A stretch of 64,000 nt of DNA from Paraburkholderia rhynchosiae. GTDB lineage: Bacteria; Pseudomonadota; Gammaproteobacteria; Burkholderiales; Burkholderiaceae. Under the pieces are notes generated by a model. That model was not told where the DNA came from. It searched no databases and saw only the letters and a program-made list of their open reading frames with translations. Positions 38,093 through 48,000 of this stretch are shown in pieces (the stretch's first letter is position 1; each line of letters begins with the position of its first letter). The stretch spans positions 50,957-114,956 of the forward strand of contig NZ_PNXY01000024.1 in NCBI RefSeq assembly GCF_002879865.1, read 5' to 3'. The position numbers and the translations under genes were made by a program.

Positions 38093-38251
38093 TTATTTAT
38101 CAGCGTGATTGCTGATCGAATTGCCGAGGTGCGACATGTCTTCCCCAAATCCGTGCACCGTGTTGCAGCCGGCCAGACCGAGCAGTAGCCCAGCCAGAGT
38201 ACCGAGCGCGAAGCGGCGCAGTAGAGCGGTGCGATTCATGTTCTTCATCAT
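38093..38251 (-). CDS. Entericidin A/B family small lipoprotein
   Basis: A 52-aa lipoprotein in the leuC-leuD gap. It starts MMKNMNRTALLRRFALG, continues with a hydrophobic segment and a lipobox LLLGLAGC (Cys29), and ends in NSISNHADK. The short mature peptide containing GFGEDMSHLGNSI matches the entericidin pattern (Gly-x-GxD...Gxxi). In E. coli entericidins form an antidote/toxin lipoprotein pair; here only one is present, and its role is unknown. It starts 5 bp after the leuC stop, so is translated from the leu mRNA. The first ATG was taken; internal ATGs at codons 2 and 5 are alternatives. Confidence 0.82.
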   Translation of the reverse strand: MMKNMNRTALLRRFALGTLAGLLLGLAGCNTVHGFGEDMSHLGNSISNHADK

Positions 38252-38256
38252 GCGAT

Positions 38257-39666
38257 TTATCCCAGCTTGCGAATATCGACGAAATGCCCTTCGATGGCGG
38301 CGGCTGCGGCCATTGCGGGGCTCACGAGGTGAGTGCGGCCACCGGCGCCCTGACGACCTTCGAAATTACGATTCGAAGTGGACGCGCAACGCTCGCCCGG
38401 ATCCAGCCGGTCGGCGTTCATCGCGAGACACATCGAGCAACCCGGCTCACGCCATTCGAAGCCGGCGTCCGTGAATACCTTGTCGAGGCCTTCACGTTCC
38501 GCCTGCGCTTTCACCAGCCCCGAACCCGGTACGACCATGGCGAGACGGATGTTCGGCGCCACGCGGCGGCCCAGTTTCTTCACGACGTAAGCCGCGGCGC
38601 GGATGTCTTCAATGCGCGCGTTGGTACACGACCCGATGAAGATTTTATCCGGCTTGATGGACTCGATCGGCGCATTCGGTTCGAGCGCCATGTATTTGAG
38701 CGCGCGCTCCATCGCGTCGCGCTTGACCGGGTCTTTCTCGCGCTCGGGATCGGGCACGCGGCCGTCGATCGCGGTGACCATTTCCGGCGAGGTGCCCCAC
38801 GTGACTTGCGGCACGATGTCCGCCGCATTCAGCTCGACCACGCGGTCGAACTGCGCGCCTTCGTCCGACTTGAACTGCTTCCAGTACTCGACAGCCTGAT
38901 CCCACTCCGCGCCTTCCGGCGAGAACGGGCGGCCTTTCAGATAGTCGATTGTGGTGTCGTCGACAGCGACCATGCCAGCGCGCGCGCCCGCTTCGATCGC
39001 CATGTTGCAGACCGTCATGCGGCCTTCCATGGACAGCGAGCGAATTGTCGAGCCGCCGAACTCGATCGCGTAGCCGGTGCCGCCCGCCGTGCCGATCTTG
39101 CCGATGATTGCGAGCACGATGTCTTTTGCCGTGCAGCCGCGCGGCAGCGGGCCCTCGACCTTCACCAGCATATTCTTGCTCTTCTTCTGCAAGAGCGTTT
39201 GCGTGGCGAGCACGTGCTCGACTTCCGACGTGCCGATGCCATGCGCGAGCGCGCCGAACGCTCCGTGCGTGGACGTATGCGAGTCGCCGCAGACGATCGT
39301 CATTCCCGGCAGCGTGGCGCCCTGCTCCGGCCCGATGATGTGCACGATGCCCTGGCGCAGGTCATTCATCTTGAACTGCGTGATGCCGTAGGCGTCGCAG
39401 TTCGAATCGAGCGTGTCGACTTGCAACTTCGAAACCGGATCGGCGATGCCATGGCTGCGGTCCGTGGTCGGCACGTTGTGGTCGGAAACCGCGAGGTTCG
39501 CACTGATGCGCCACAGCGGACGCCCAGCCAGCTTCAGACCTTCGAACGCCTGAGGGCTAGTGACTTCGTGCAGCAGGTGACGGTCGATATAGAGAATCGT
39601 CGTGCCGTCTTCTTCCGTGTGGATCACGTGTGTGTTCCACAATTTGTCGTAGAGAGTCTGTGCCAT
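38257..39666 (-). CDS. leuC: 3-isopropylmalate dehydratase large subunit
   Basis: A 469-aa aconitase-family [4Fe-4S] subunit. TVCGDSHTSTHGAFGALAHG, FIGSCTNARIEDI and EPGCSMCLAMNAD hold the three cluster Cys. The start at 39666 (MAQTLYDKLWNTHVIH) was chosen; almost 100 upstream codons in the same frame have no homology. First gene of the leu operon. A CATAAT at about 39713-39718 (minus strand) is a weak -10 candidate. Confidence 0.97.
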   Translation of the reverse strand: MAQTLYDKLWNTHVIHTEEDGTTILYIDRHLLHEVTSPQAFEGLKLAGRPLWRISANLAVSDHNVPTTDRSHGIADPVSKLQVDTLDSNCDAYGITQFKMNDLRQGIVHIIGPEQGATLPGMTIVCGDSHTSTHGAFGALAHGIGTSEVEHVLATQTLLQKKSKNMLVKVEGPLPRGCTAKDIVLAIIGKIGTAGGTGYAIEFGGSTIRSLSMEGRMTVCNMAIEAGARAGMVAVDDTTIDYLKGRPFSPEGAEWDQAVEYWKQFKSDEGAQFDRVVELNAADIVPQVTWGTSPEMVTAIDGRVPDPEREKDPVKRDAMERALKYMALEPNAPIESIKPDKIFIGSCTNARIEDIRAAAYVVKKLGRRVAPNIRLAMVVPGSGLVKAQAEREGLDKVFTDAGFEWREPGCSMCLAMNADRLDPGERCASTSNRNFEGRQGAGGRTHLVSPAMAAAAAIEGHFVDIRKLG

Positions 39667-39886
39667 GGTATGCGGGGTAGTGATGACTGCGGGCTGACTG
39701 TGTCGGTCGATTATGCCACGCGAAGTTCCGCTTTGGGCCGCCCTCGCATCGGAAAAAGCGATAAAAAACAGGGAGTTGGGTGGTAGTGCCGATACCTGTA
39801 TCAACGTTACCCGGCACGCTTGCGTCGCGGCGTTGGTCCTTTGCAAAAGAAAACTGTTGCGGTGCAAACAAATCTGGTCTGCCGTT

Positions 39887-40579
39887 TTAACGGAAAGAAA
39901 CCGTCGGCTGCAAACCCTGCGTACCGAACTTCTCCGCTGTATAAGTCGATCTGGCGGCATCACTGAACGCCGCCGCCCGCTTGACCGCCTGATTTTCCAG
40001 TGCCGCGCCCGTTGCAGCTCCGCCCATGCTCAAGGCAGCATACGCTATGGCCGCCGCTTGCGGGACCAATCCCAAGCTTCGCAATGCCTGTTCGCGATAA
40101 TTCGATGCAGGATTACCGTTGACCAACTCAGTGAAGCCCGCGTTTGAGTAGTCCAAGCTCGTGCCAGCCACCGCTGCCCCAGCTGTGCACGCCACCACGC
40201 TCGCACAACCCGCCCCAATCGCCGCCGCAGCTGCCGCTGCGCCTGTCACGCCTTGCACTGCAGCTGCCGCACGATTACCAATCTGATACCGATCGTATTT
40301 ATCGTTGAGCGAATCCAACGTGCCATAACCGTCGAAAGGTCCAGCCTGCTTCAGCGTGTTCTGCTCGGTTGTGTACCCTTGGCCGTCGTTCCGCATCTTC
40401 TGCAAAACCGTCTTGTTGGGATCGCTGTCCGGTACGCCATCCGCACAATGCACCAGCGCGCACTCAACAGCAGCCAACTTGTACTGCTCTTCTGCCGTCT
40501 TGCCCTTCTGCAAATCTTGCGGTTTCTGCTTCTCATCCGGATGCAACTGCCGGTTGTAAAGGTCAAGATCCGAGTGTGC
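39887..40579 (-). pseudogene. Orphan CdiA C-terminal linker module lacking its toxin
   Basis: About 230 codons in frame with no start of their own. They begin DLDLYNRQLHPDEKQK, closely matching residues 4053-4068 of the intact CdiA (DLYNRQLHWDEKQK), then QKGKTAEEQ and YTTEQNTLK, which also match. The rest (Ala-rich hydrophobic segment, SNAGFTELVNGNPASNYREQ, QALRSLGLVPQAAAIAY) is a pre-toxin linker different from that of the intact CdiA. The frame stops after TVSFR, where a toxin domain would be expected. It starts directly after the immunity relic, as in tandem orphan CdiA-CT arrays. It can be extended to 40660 by an upstream in-frame start, but that part belongs to the immunity relic in another frame. 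Confidence 0.8.
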
Positions 40580-40581
40580 CG

Positions 40582-40977
40582 CTAGAAATCCTTTGGGCGC
40601 TGCACCCCCCTTTCGTCCCGTATCGCACATATCACTTCGGACTGGAACGACAATACCCAATTGGCAATAGTCAATTTACAGACTGCCTCCAAAAAACAGT
40701 TCAACTGCGAACTACAGTCGGAGGAATGCGCTGTCACGTAAACAAACACGATGCCGCACCCGACTTTCCAGCTCAACCCGCCTACATGCTCCGCTCGAAT
40801 ATCGCGCCCGCCATCTTCACCTCAGGCGAACAAGAAGAACATGTTGGAAGATGGAAAGTTGCCCTCAAATCCGTTATCACGCTCGACCAGTTCATCGACA
40901 CCGCAACTGGATAGAGTTGCTCGCACGTCCGCTTCTGACAAACGCGGGTCGGCTTCAAGTATCAACATGAAAGACAT
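40582..40977 (-). pseudogene. CDI immunity-like gene interrupted by an in-frame TGA
   Basis: The frame starts two bases after the toxin-tail stop (MSFMLILEADPRLSEADV) and runs 51 codons to a TGA at 40822-40824. It then continues open in the same frame for 79 codons (RDIRAEHVGG, WVLSFQSEVICAIRDERG) to a TAG at 40582. The two halves read as one small acidic protein of about 131 residues, a common size for CdiI. Position directly behind a CdiA-CT tail supports an immunity role. The single stop suggests a nonsense mutation after its toxin was lost. Confidence 0.65.
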
Positions 40978-40979
40978 AA

Positions 40980-41123
40980 CTATTTTCCAATGACAGTGAC
41001 GACACCGTTCTTGATCACGGTAACGCCATTCAACCCTGCTACTGGGTTTCGCTGAAGGTACTGAGTCACCTGGGCGTCGGATAACGGCGAGTCCGCAAGG
41101 TTGATCACAATGTTAGGAGCCTG
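40980..41123 (-). pseudogene. C-terminal tail of a second CdiA-CT toxin
   Basis: About 47 codons, from QAPNIVINLADSPLS to VTVIKNGVVTVIGK and a TAG stop. The pattern (QA-x-NIVINL ... GL-x-x-VTVIKNG) resembles the end of PD-(D/E)XK-type CdiA_C tRNase toxins. The 36 residues that the open frame has upstream of this point are antisense to the IS66 transposase remnant, so the toxin is cut at about 41124. The immunity-like frame follows after 2 bp. Confidence 0.6.
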
Positions 41124-41124
41124 G

Positions 41125-41475
41125 GTGCTCCGGTACGTCGAGAACGGCACTTGGCCTATCTCGAATAACCCTTGCGAAAACGCGATCCGCCCATTCGTCG
41201 TCGGGCGCCGCTCATGGCTTTTTAGCGACACGGTTGCAGGGGCGAACGCAAGTGCAAACCTCTACAGCCTGATCGAAACCTGCAAAGCTGGGGGCGTCGA
41301 TCCCTATCGCTACCTTCACTGGTTGTTCCAACGCCTTCCTGTGGCGAAGACCGTTGACGACTACGACGCCCTGCTTCCTTGGAAGATGCCCGCAGGCCTC
41401 CGCTGACCCGCTTTGCTGACACACATTACGCGCTCTGCCACCTTACTCGAGGGACGTCGTTCGTGGATCGCGTAC
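41125..41475 (+). mobile_element. IS66-family remnant (3' end of the transposase)
   Basis: The plus frame from about 41125 to 41406 encodes the last 94 residues of an IS66 TnpC transposase: LRYVENGTWPISNNPCEN, AIRPFVVGRRSWLFSDTVAG, SANLYSLIETCKAGG and YDALLPW. After the stop, GGGACGTCGTTC...GCGTAC near 41451-41475 resembles the right terminal repeat of IS66 elements. The left end and most of the element are missing. It interrupts the toxin tail on its low-coordinate side. Confidence 0.8.
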
Positions 41476-41751
41476 GATCAATTGATCAATTCGACTAACG
41501 CACCGGCCGATCGGCAACACGACGCACATCGCGCTATTACCGACGAATGACTACGGCGCGCGGTCCAACGGAATCAGGGAATGCACAGCAGTGAGCACAC
41601 CCGCAGGAAAGTCGCGCAAAGGCTCTTTTAGCCTTCGCGCGATGCTCATGCGACCGCTGGCGAATTGCTCCAACCGGAAGACAGCGGCATGTCGCTTCGC
41701 AGCCCCATAAGGGACGGTCCCGCGCTCGGGCCGGGTTTTCCGGTTGTCGGA
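41476..41751. other. Gene-free spacer between IS66 remnant and cdiI
   Basis: 276 bp with no supported gene. A near-perfect 12-bp hairpin at 41613-41641 (CGCGCAAAGGCT with AGCCTTCGCGCG, loop about 5) could stop transcription of cdiBAI on the minus strand but lacks a clear T run. A small CCGG...CCGG palindrome (about 41728-41740) lies just after the cdiI stop. Confidence 0.4.
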
Positions 41752-42018
41752 TTAGCTAATGACTTCCTTCACGTAAGTCACAAATTGGTTTCGTCCGGCT
41801 TCTTCTAAATGCAACCGACCGCAAGCAGGACAGCGGTATGTCGTGATCCCATTTTCCACAATCGTGTCGTAAAAGCCCTCATCACTCAACGCCTTTCCTT
41901 CGCTTAACACATCGCCTATTTCGTCGATTGTCTTTTCCGGAACAAGCGTCCATTCGCTGTCAGTTGTGCCACCAGACAAATTTATGATGTGACCACACCT
42001 ACAAGTAAATTTTGACAT
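41752..42018 (-). CDS. cdiI: Putative CDI immunity protein, four-cysteine zinc-ribbon-like
   Basis: An 88-aa protein whose ATG follows the cdiA stop after 2 bp, the canonical position of cdiI. It begins MSKFTCRCGHIINLSGG and ends TYRCPACGRLHLEEAG...VTYVKEVIS. CxC and CPxC pairs about 60 residues apart could bind zinc. Acidic residues fill the middle (EKTIDEIGDVLSEG). It should neutralise the toxin domain at the end of CdiA; assignment is by position, since CdiI sequences share little. The start at 42018 was chosen because the longer frame (to 42117) lies inside cdiA. Confidence 0.75.
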   Translation of the reverse strand: MSKFTCRCGHIINLSGGTTDSEWTLVPEKTIDEIGDVLSEGKALSDEGFYDTIVENGITTYRCPACGRLHLEEAGRNQFVTYVKEVIS

Positions 42019-42020
42019 TT

Positions 42021-45000
42021 TTAACTCCCGCCAACTGGACGGTCGAAGCGAACGATCACTCCATCTGAATTCTGGAAGAAGAGCGTCTGGAGATTCTGCG
42101 CGTTCGGTTTTCCCCATGTCCGAGCCGCAATCGATGCCATGTCTACGCTAGACAAATCCGCCTGCACAAGCACGCCATCGCCCTGACTAGCCTTCTTCTC
42201 GATGTTCTTAACGATGTTCGACGGGTTTAAATTTTCAGGCGTATATACATCTATCTGTCCAACTCCCTGTACCGACAGATCCGCCGTCCGAACACCAGCA
42301 ACTCCCTGTGAGGATGCCGTGGGCTGATGGTTCACATCATATCCAGCATCCGCCAACCCTTGCCCCGCACGAATCTCGTTCGAATCAGGCGTCGCGCCAG
42401 GCTCAATGTTGACATTGCCTCGCGCGCCATCATCGTTCCCGTTGTTCAGCGTCGCATTACTCGGCACATGCCCGGTTGCACTCAGCGAGGCGTTTGCAGC
42501 CTGTCCTGCCGCCGAGTCTACCAGCACCGCACTTGGACTCGCAGTCGGCGGCTCGCCGCCTCCCATGCCAGCGACCGCGCTTAACCCGTTTGCGACACCT
42601 TGGGCTGCGAGGTCCGAACGGGATTCAGATATCTTCGCTTGTGCATCGGCGTTCATCTTGCCCAGGACCTGGTTCCCCAGATTCGCCGCACCGCGCCCTG
42701 CCGACTTCGCCTGCTGAATGACCCAGTCGCCCGCTCGGAGCACCGGGTCGTTGTATGCATCATAGGGGCTATAAACGAACAGACCCGTGGACTTCAGCTC
42801 ATTCTGCTCGGTCACATAGCCCGCACCACGCTGCTGCGATGCGAGCGCCGCCGCCTTCGCCGGATTGTTATCCGACATCTGCACCGCACACTGGACGTCG
42901 TAGCACGCCGCATCCGCTAACCGCTGCTGTTCCTCCGGCGTCCGGCCCTTCTGCAACTGAGCCAGCTTCTGCTTTTCATCCCAATGCAACTGCCGGTTGT
43001 AAAGATCGGCCCCGAGCGCCCCGTTCGCCCCGCTCATCGCCCCACCGGTTCCACCCAGCGCACCGCCCGCAACCGCACCCGCGATGCCCGATGCCACATT
43101 CGACAGCAGTCTGCCGCCGGGCGTATCGCCCAGGGCATCGGCAGCCGCATTGCCCGCAACATCACCCGCGATCGTACCACCCACCGCCCCAACGACGCTT
43201 CCGCCACCCAACGCCGCGCCAATACCCGCAACCACGGCGTGCGCCCCCATGCGTGCCGCCCCGTCATTACCCCACAGCGCAAGCTGCTGGTTCGCCGCAT
43301 TGAGATCCGCCTGGGCTTGCGCCTCGGCCTGCGTATTTCCAGCCTTGCGCGCAGCATCCCTCGCGTCTGTCGCAGCTCGGGCTTTGCCAGCCGCCTCATC
43401 CGCAAGCTTCGTCGCAACGTCCCCCACGATCTGCATCCCGACCTGCACCGTCCCCTGCTGGACGGCCATATCGTTCTGTACCTTCTGCGCATCAAACGCG
43501 TTCTTCACGGCGCCATCATTCGCCGTTGCTACGTCACGGCTCAGGCCGGCCGTACTGTCGTGCGCGGTGCCTGCGTCGCCGCGCACTGTGATCGTCCCGG
43601 GACTGACCGCGGCGTACGTGGTGCCCGACTGGCTGCTGCTCACGCCTGCCATACCGGAGCCCGAGGGTCCGAGCTGGTTCGGACTCGCCCCAGCCACGCC
43701 ATTGCGCGACACCGGCGCACTGAAGCTCGTACCCGATGCCGAGCTCCTGCCTGCCGAACCACTGACGCTCACGCCCACCGTCGAACCCGAATACTCCGCG
43801 GTATTCTGCAGATTCGTGTAGGCGAAACTCTGCGTCGACAGGGTGTTTTTGTCCTGCGTCGCTGTGCTCGCAATGACACCGCCGTCAAGCTGCGTATGGT
43901 TGCCCACCTGGACGTTGAAGCCACCGTCGCCCGCATAGATCCCACTCTGCTGGTCGACAGAGTGGTAATTGTTCTTGATCCACTGGTCGCTAACGCTTGC
44001 GCTACCACTGACCGTCGAACCGTAGCAGATCGGCGGCACACAGATGCTCATGTTGAAGCCGCCGCTGGCCTGCTCGCTGTTGTATGTGTTTGTGTCCTGC
44101 ACACTCTGGATGTTCAGGTCGCGACCGACGTTTGCATCGACCGTCCCGCCCGACACCTCAGCGCCACGCAAGTTTGTATCCCGTCCGCTGGTGATCGACA
44201 GCTTGTCGGTCGCGGTGATCTGCGTATCGCGGTTGGTGACGCTGTCGCCGTTCGCATGTCCCTTCGCGCCGCTTGCGGCCAGTTCGATCGTGAAACCGTT
44301 CTGCTGTCCACCAATGCCAAAGCCGACCCCGATGCTCGCGTTGCTGCTGCTATTGCTGCTGTTCTGATGCGTGAGATCCTGCGCGCTTTGCAGATTGATA
44401 TCGCGCGCGGCGTTCAGCACAACATCATTGGCCGAAACGCGCGTGCCGCGCGAATTGATGTCGCCATCCGTTGCGAAGCCTTCAGCGTCCTTCGTGCCGC
44501 TGCCCGTCGCCACCAGCGTGACGGTGCCGCCCGCGTTCAGCGTACTGGCGGAGTTGACCGCTGCACTTTGCTGCGACTCGCTGTGGCTGCTGCCGCCGCC
44601 GATGCTTACCGTCGCCTTCACGAGCGCCTGGCTGCTCCCGCCAGACCCGGAGAGCTGCTGCGCCGTGTTGGCCACATCGTAAGCAGCAAGGCCTGCCTTC
44701 GCGTCGTCGATCGCTACCAGCCGCGAATCGCTCGAACGGTGTGAACCCGTCGCCTGATTGACTGCTGCAATGGCGTTGCCCGCCGCACCGCCTAGCGCTA
44801 GCGTCACGCCATACTGGCTCGCGCTCTGGCTCATGCTGCTTTGCTGCGCGTCAGCGCCCGGATCGAGGTTCACGTTCTTGCCGACCAGCGTCAGGTCCTT
44901 GCCCGCGCTCAAATCGGTACCGGCCACCGTCACGTCCTGTCTGGCGTCCAGCGTCACGTTTCCATTGCCGCTCACGATCTGGCTGCGGATCGTGCTCTGC

Positions 45001-48000
45001 GTCTGCGCGGCCGTATCCTGGACCATATGGCTGTTCGACACGCCCTGGCTGAAGCCGGTCCCCGTACCGTTGCTGCCCAGGTCACCGAACCGGTGACTGC
45101 TTGACTCGTCGTGGTTCGTGCTTGTCTCCGTGCCCGCCAGCACATTGATTGCTCCCTGGGTCGCCACGAGATCGACGCCCTGCGTCCCGCTGATGCCGGA
45201 ACCCACCACATCGATGTCGCCCGTGCGACTTTTCACAATCACGCTGTTGCCAGTCACAACGCTCGCCGTCTGTGTGGTCGACGCGCCGTTGCTGTTCGCA
45301 TCACTGCGTGCAGTGTTATAGGGCGACGAACTGACGCCACCACTGTTCGGCCCGCCGCTGATCCAGCGTCCGAGATTACCCAAGCTCGGGCTCGCGATCT
45401 GGAAGCTCGTGCCCGAACTGTCCGACTGACTGCTTTGCTGCCACTGGTCGGTCGATGCCTGCAACAGCACATTGCGGTTCGCATCCAGCGTCGTTGTACC
45501 CCCCGCCGAAATCTTCGAGCCGATCACGGCAATATCGCCGTCCAGCGGATTGCCGCTTGCATCCCTGGCAAGCCCGCCTGTTGCCGTCACACTCACGTTG
45601 CCGCCGCCACGGACCGAACTGCCGGCGTTCGATACGCTCGACATCTCCGTGGTGCTCGAGCTGCTGCTACGGCTGAACGTCGCGGTGAGCGACGGCGTGT
45701 CGGCGCCACTCGCGCCGAGCTCATTGCCGATGCCCTGAGCCCGCTGATAGGCCGTTCCCGACGAGCCCGCCGACCTCAGATTGCGCACGGTATCGAGCGG
45801 CGTGCCCGTTACCGCGAGCGTCATACCGCTTGAACGCGTCTCCTGATGATCGCTCGACTGGGCACTGTCCTGCCCCGGATCAATCGCAACGTTCTGCCCC
45901 GTGATGCTGATGTTGCCCGTCGCGCCCGTGACATCGCCCGTCGCCTTCCCGGCGACGACGTCACTGCCGCCGATATGCACATCCTTGCCGGCGGAAATTG
46001 ACACATTACCTGCCACGCTGCCGACCGTGCTACGCGCCTGGCTCTGCGTGACGGAATTCGCATCGTATTGATCCTTCTGTTCGCTAGAACCAATACTGAA
46101 CCCGATGCCGCCGCTTCCAGACAGTCCCGAGTGCTTTACGTCATGAAATTCGGAATCCTGCCACGTATCGGTCGCAGCAACGATACTCACGCTGCCCTTC
46201 GCAGCGAGCGCAACAGCATTCGTTCCGACGAGACTGCTGCCAGTCACGTTGATGTCCTTGCCGCTCACCACCGCCACGCCATCGGCTGAGATGGTGCTGC
46301 CGTCGGCTTGCGTCGTTGTCTGGTCGACCCGATTGACTGCGCTCGTGTGGCTCGCGACGCCACTGTGGCTATCGGTCTCGTGGAAGTTATCGACGTGCGT
46401 TTCCGCGGCAGCCCCAACGTTCACATTTCCGGCCGCCATCAGCAGTGCATTGCCCTTGTCGAGCGAGACCGTGCTGCCGATGACATTGATATCCTTCGCG
46501 GACACGATCGCGAGACTGTTGCCGCTCCTGAGCGTCGTGCCCGTCACCGCGTCGTCGGACGTGTGCAGCGTCTCCGCGTAGTTGCCGTGATGGTCGCTGC
46601 CCGAACTGTTGCTATCGACTGTCGAAGTCGCAGTCGCCGCCTGCAGCGTCACATTGCCGCCTGCCACGACGGTTCCGCCGCCACCAAGGTTAATGCTCGC
46701 GCCGGTCGCCGTCAGATCGCCGCCCACCGCGATCAGCGACGCACCCCCTACCTTCACGCTGCTGCCGACGTCGCTTACGAAATGCGTATCCGACACGCCG
46801 TTCGCACGCGCGACCACTTTCGTCTCACCTGTCTGCTGTACGCCGACATTCCAGTTACCGCCAATATTCATCCCGAGCGCACCACCGACGTTCAGCGCAG
46901 CCGCGTTCTGCTCAAAGTTGCCGCCCGTCACGATCGCTGCATTGCCCATGACGTTGATGCTGGCCGCCGGCCCGAGCGTCGTGGTAACCCGCGTCGCACC
47001 GGTGGCGCTCACCTGGTTAAGGGTGTTCGCCGCTGTGTTCAGAACGAGATTGCCACCTGCCTGCAGTGCCAGGCTGCCCGCGTTGAGGGTGGCCGACGTC
47101 AGCTTTACATCGCCCGCCGTCACGAGCGACATCTGCCCGCCGCTTTGCAGCGTGCCGAACGAACTGTCGATGGTCTGTCCGCTGATCGCGAAACTGTTCG
47201 CCGCCTTGATCGTGCCGCTATTCGTCACCGACTGCGCGTTCTGCAGATCGATGTTTGTCGCGGCGATCACCGGACCGTTGCCCATATTTTCCTGGTTCGC
47301 CTTCGCCAGGTACACCACCGGCACGAGCACCGCCTGCCCGTCGACGATCTGCGTCTGCATGATCACGACGTTCGTCGTCAGTTGCGCTACCTGCTCGGGC
47401 GACAGGCCAGTCCCCGGCGCCACATTGAGCGACTTCGCAACCTGGGCGCCCGAGGTCATCAAGGCCTGGAACTCGTCCTGCGTGCTCGCATAATTGGTCA
47501 GCACCGACTTCCCGGTCATCGACAGGATCTGGTCCTGCACAAGTTTCTGCTCGTAGAACCCGTCTCCCAGTCTCAACTGGATCTGGCCGGGATTCATTCC
47601 CATCTGCTGGAAGTAGTAGTCGCTCGAGATCCACTGCTGCTGGTTCGTGAAGGCTGAGTTCGTCTCGATCAGGTAGGGCGCGTTCGGCGCGGGGTCGGCG
47701 TGGAAGAGTCCCCCTGTCGGCACCGCGATGTTGTTGAGCACGTTGACCGCCGTCGCAGCGGCGATCGTCGGATTGTTCGAGTTGGCGAGGCCGCTATTGA
47801 GGATGCGGCCGCCCTGGACTGCCACCGCGCCCGCATGTGAGCCACTGCCTGTACTGACCGACCCGCTCACCAGTCCCGCGCCGATCGCCCTCACGCCTTG
47901 TGTGCCGACCGATCCGCTGACCACGCCCGCACCAATCGCTCTGACGCTCTGCGTGCCGATCGTGCCGCTCACCGCACCCGCGGCAATGGCTCCCGCGCCC

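Noticed and set aside
38284..39786. 500-codon plus-strand open frame
   Set aside because: Antisense shadow of leuC.
41124..41231. N-terminal part of the minus-strand frame ending at 40980
   Set aside because: These codons are the complement of the IS66 transposase remnant, so they are not part of the toxin.
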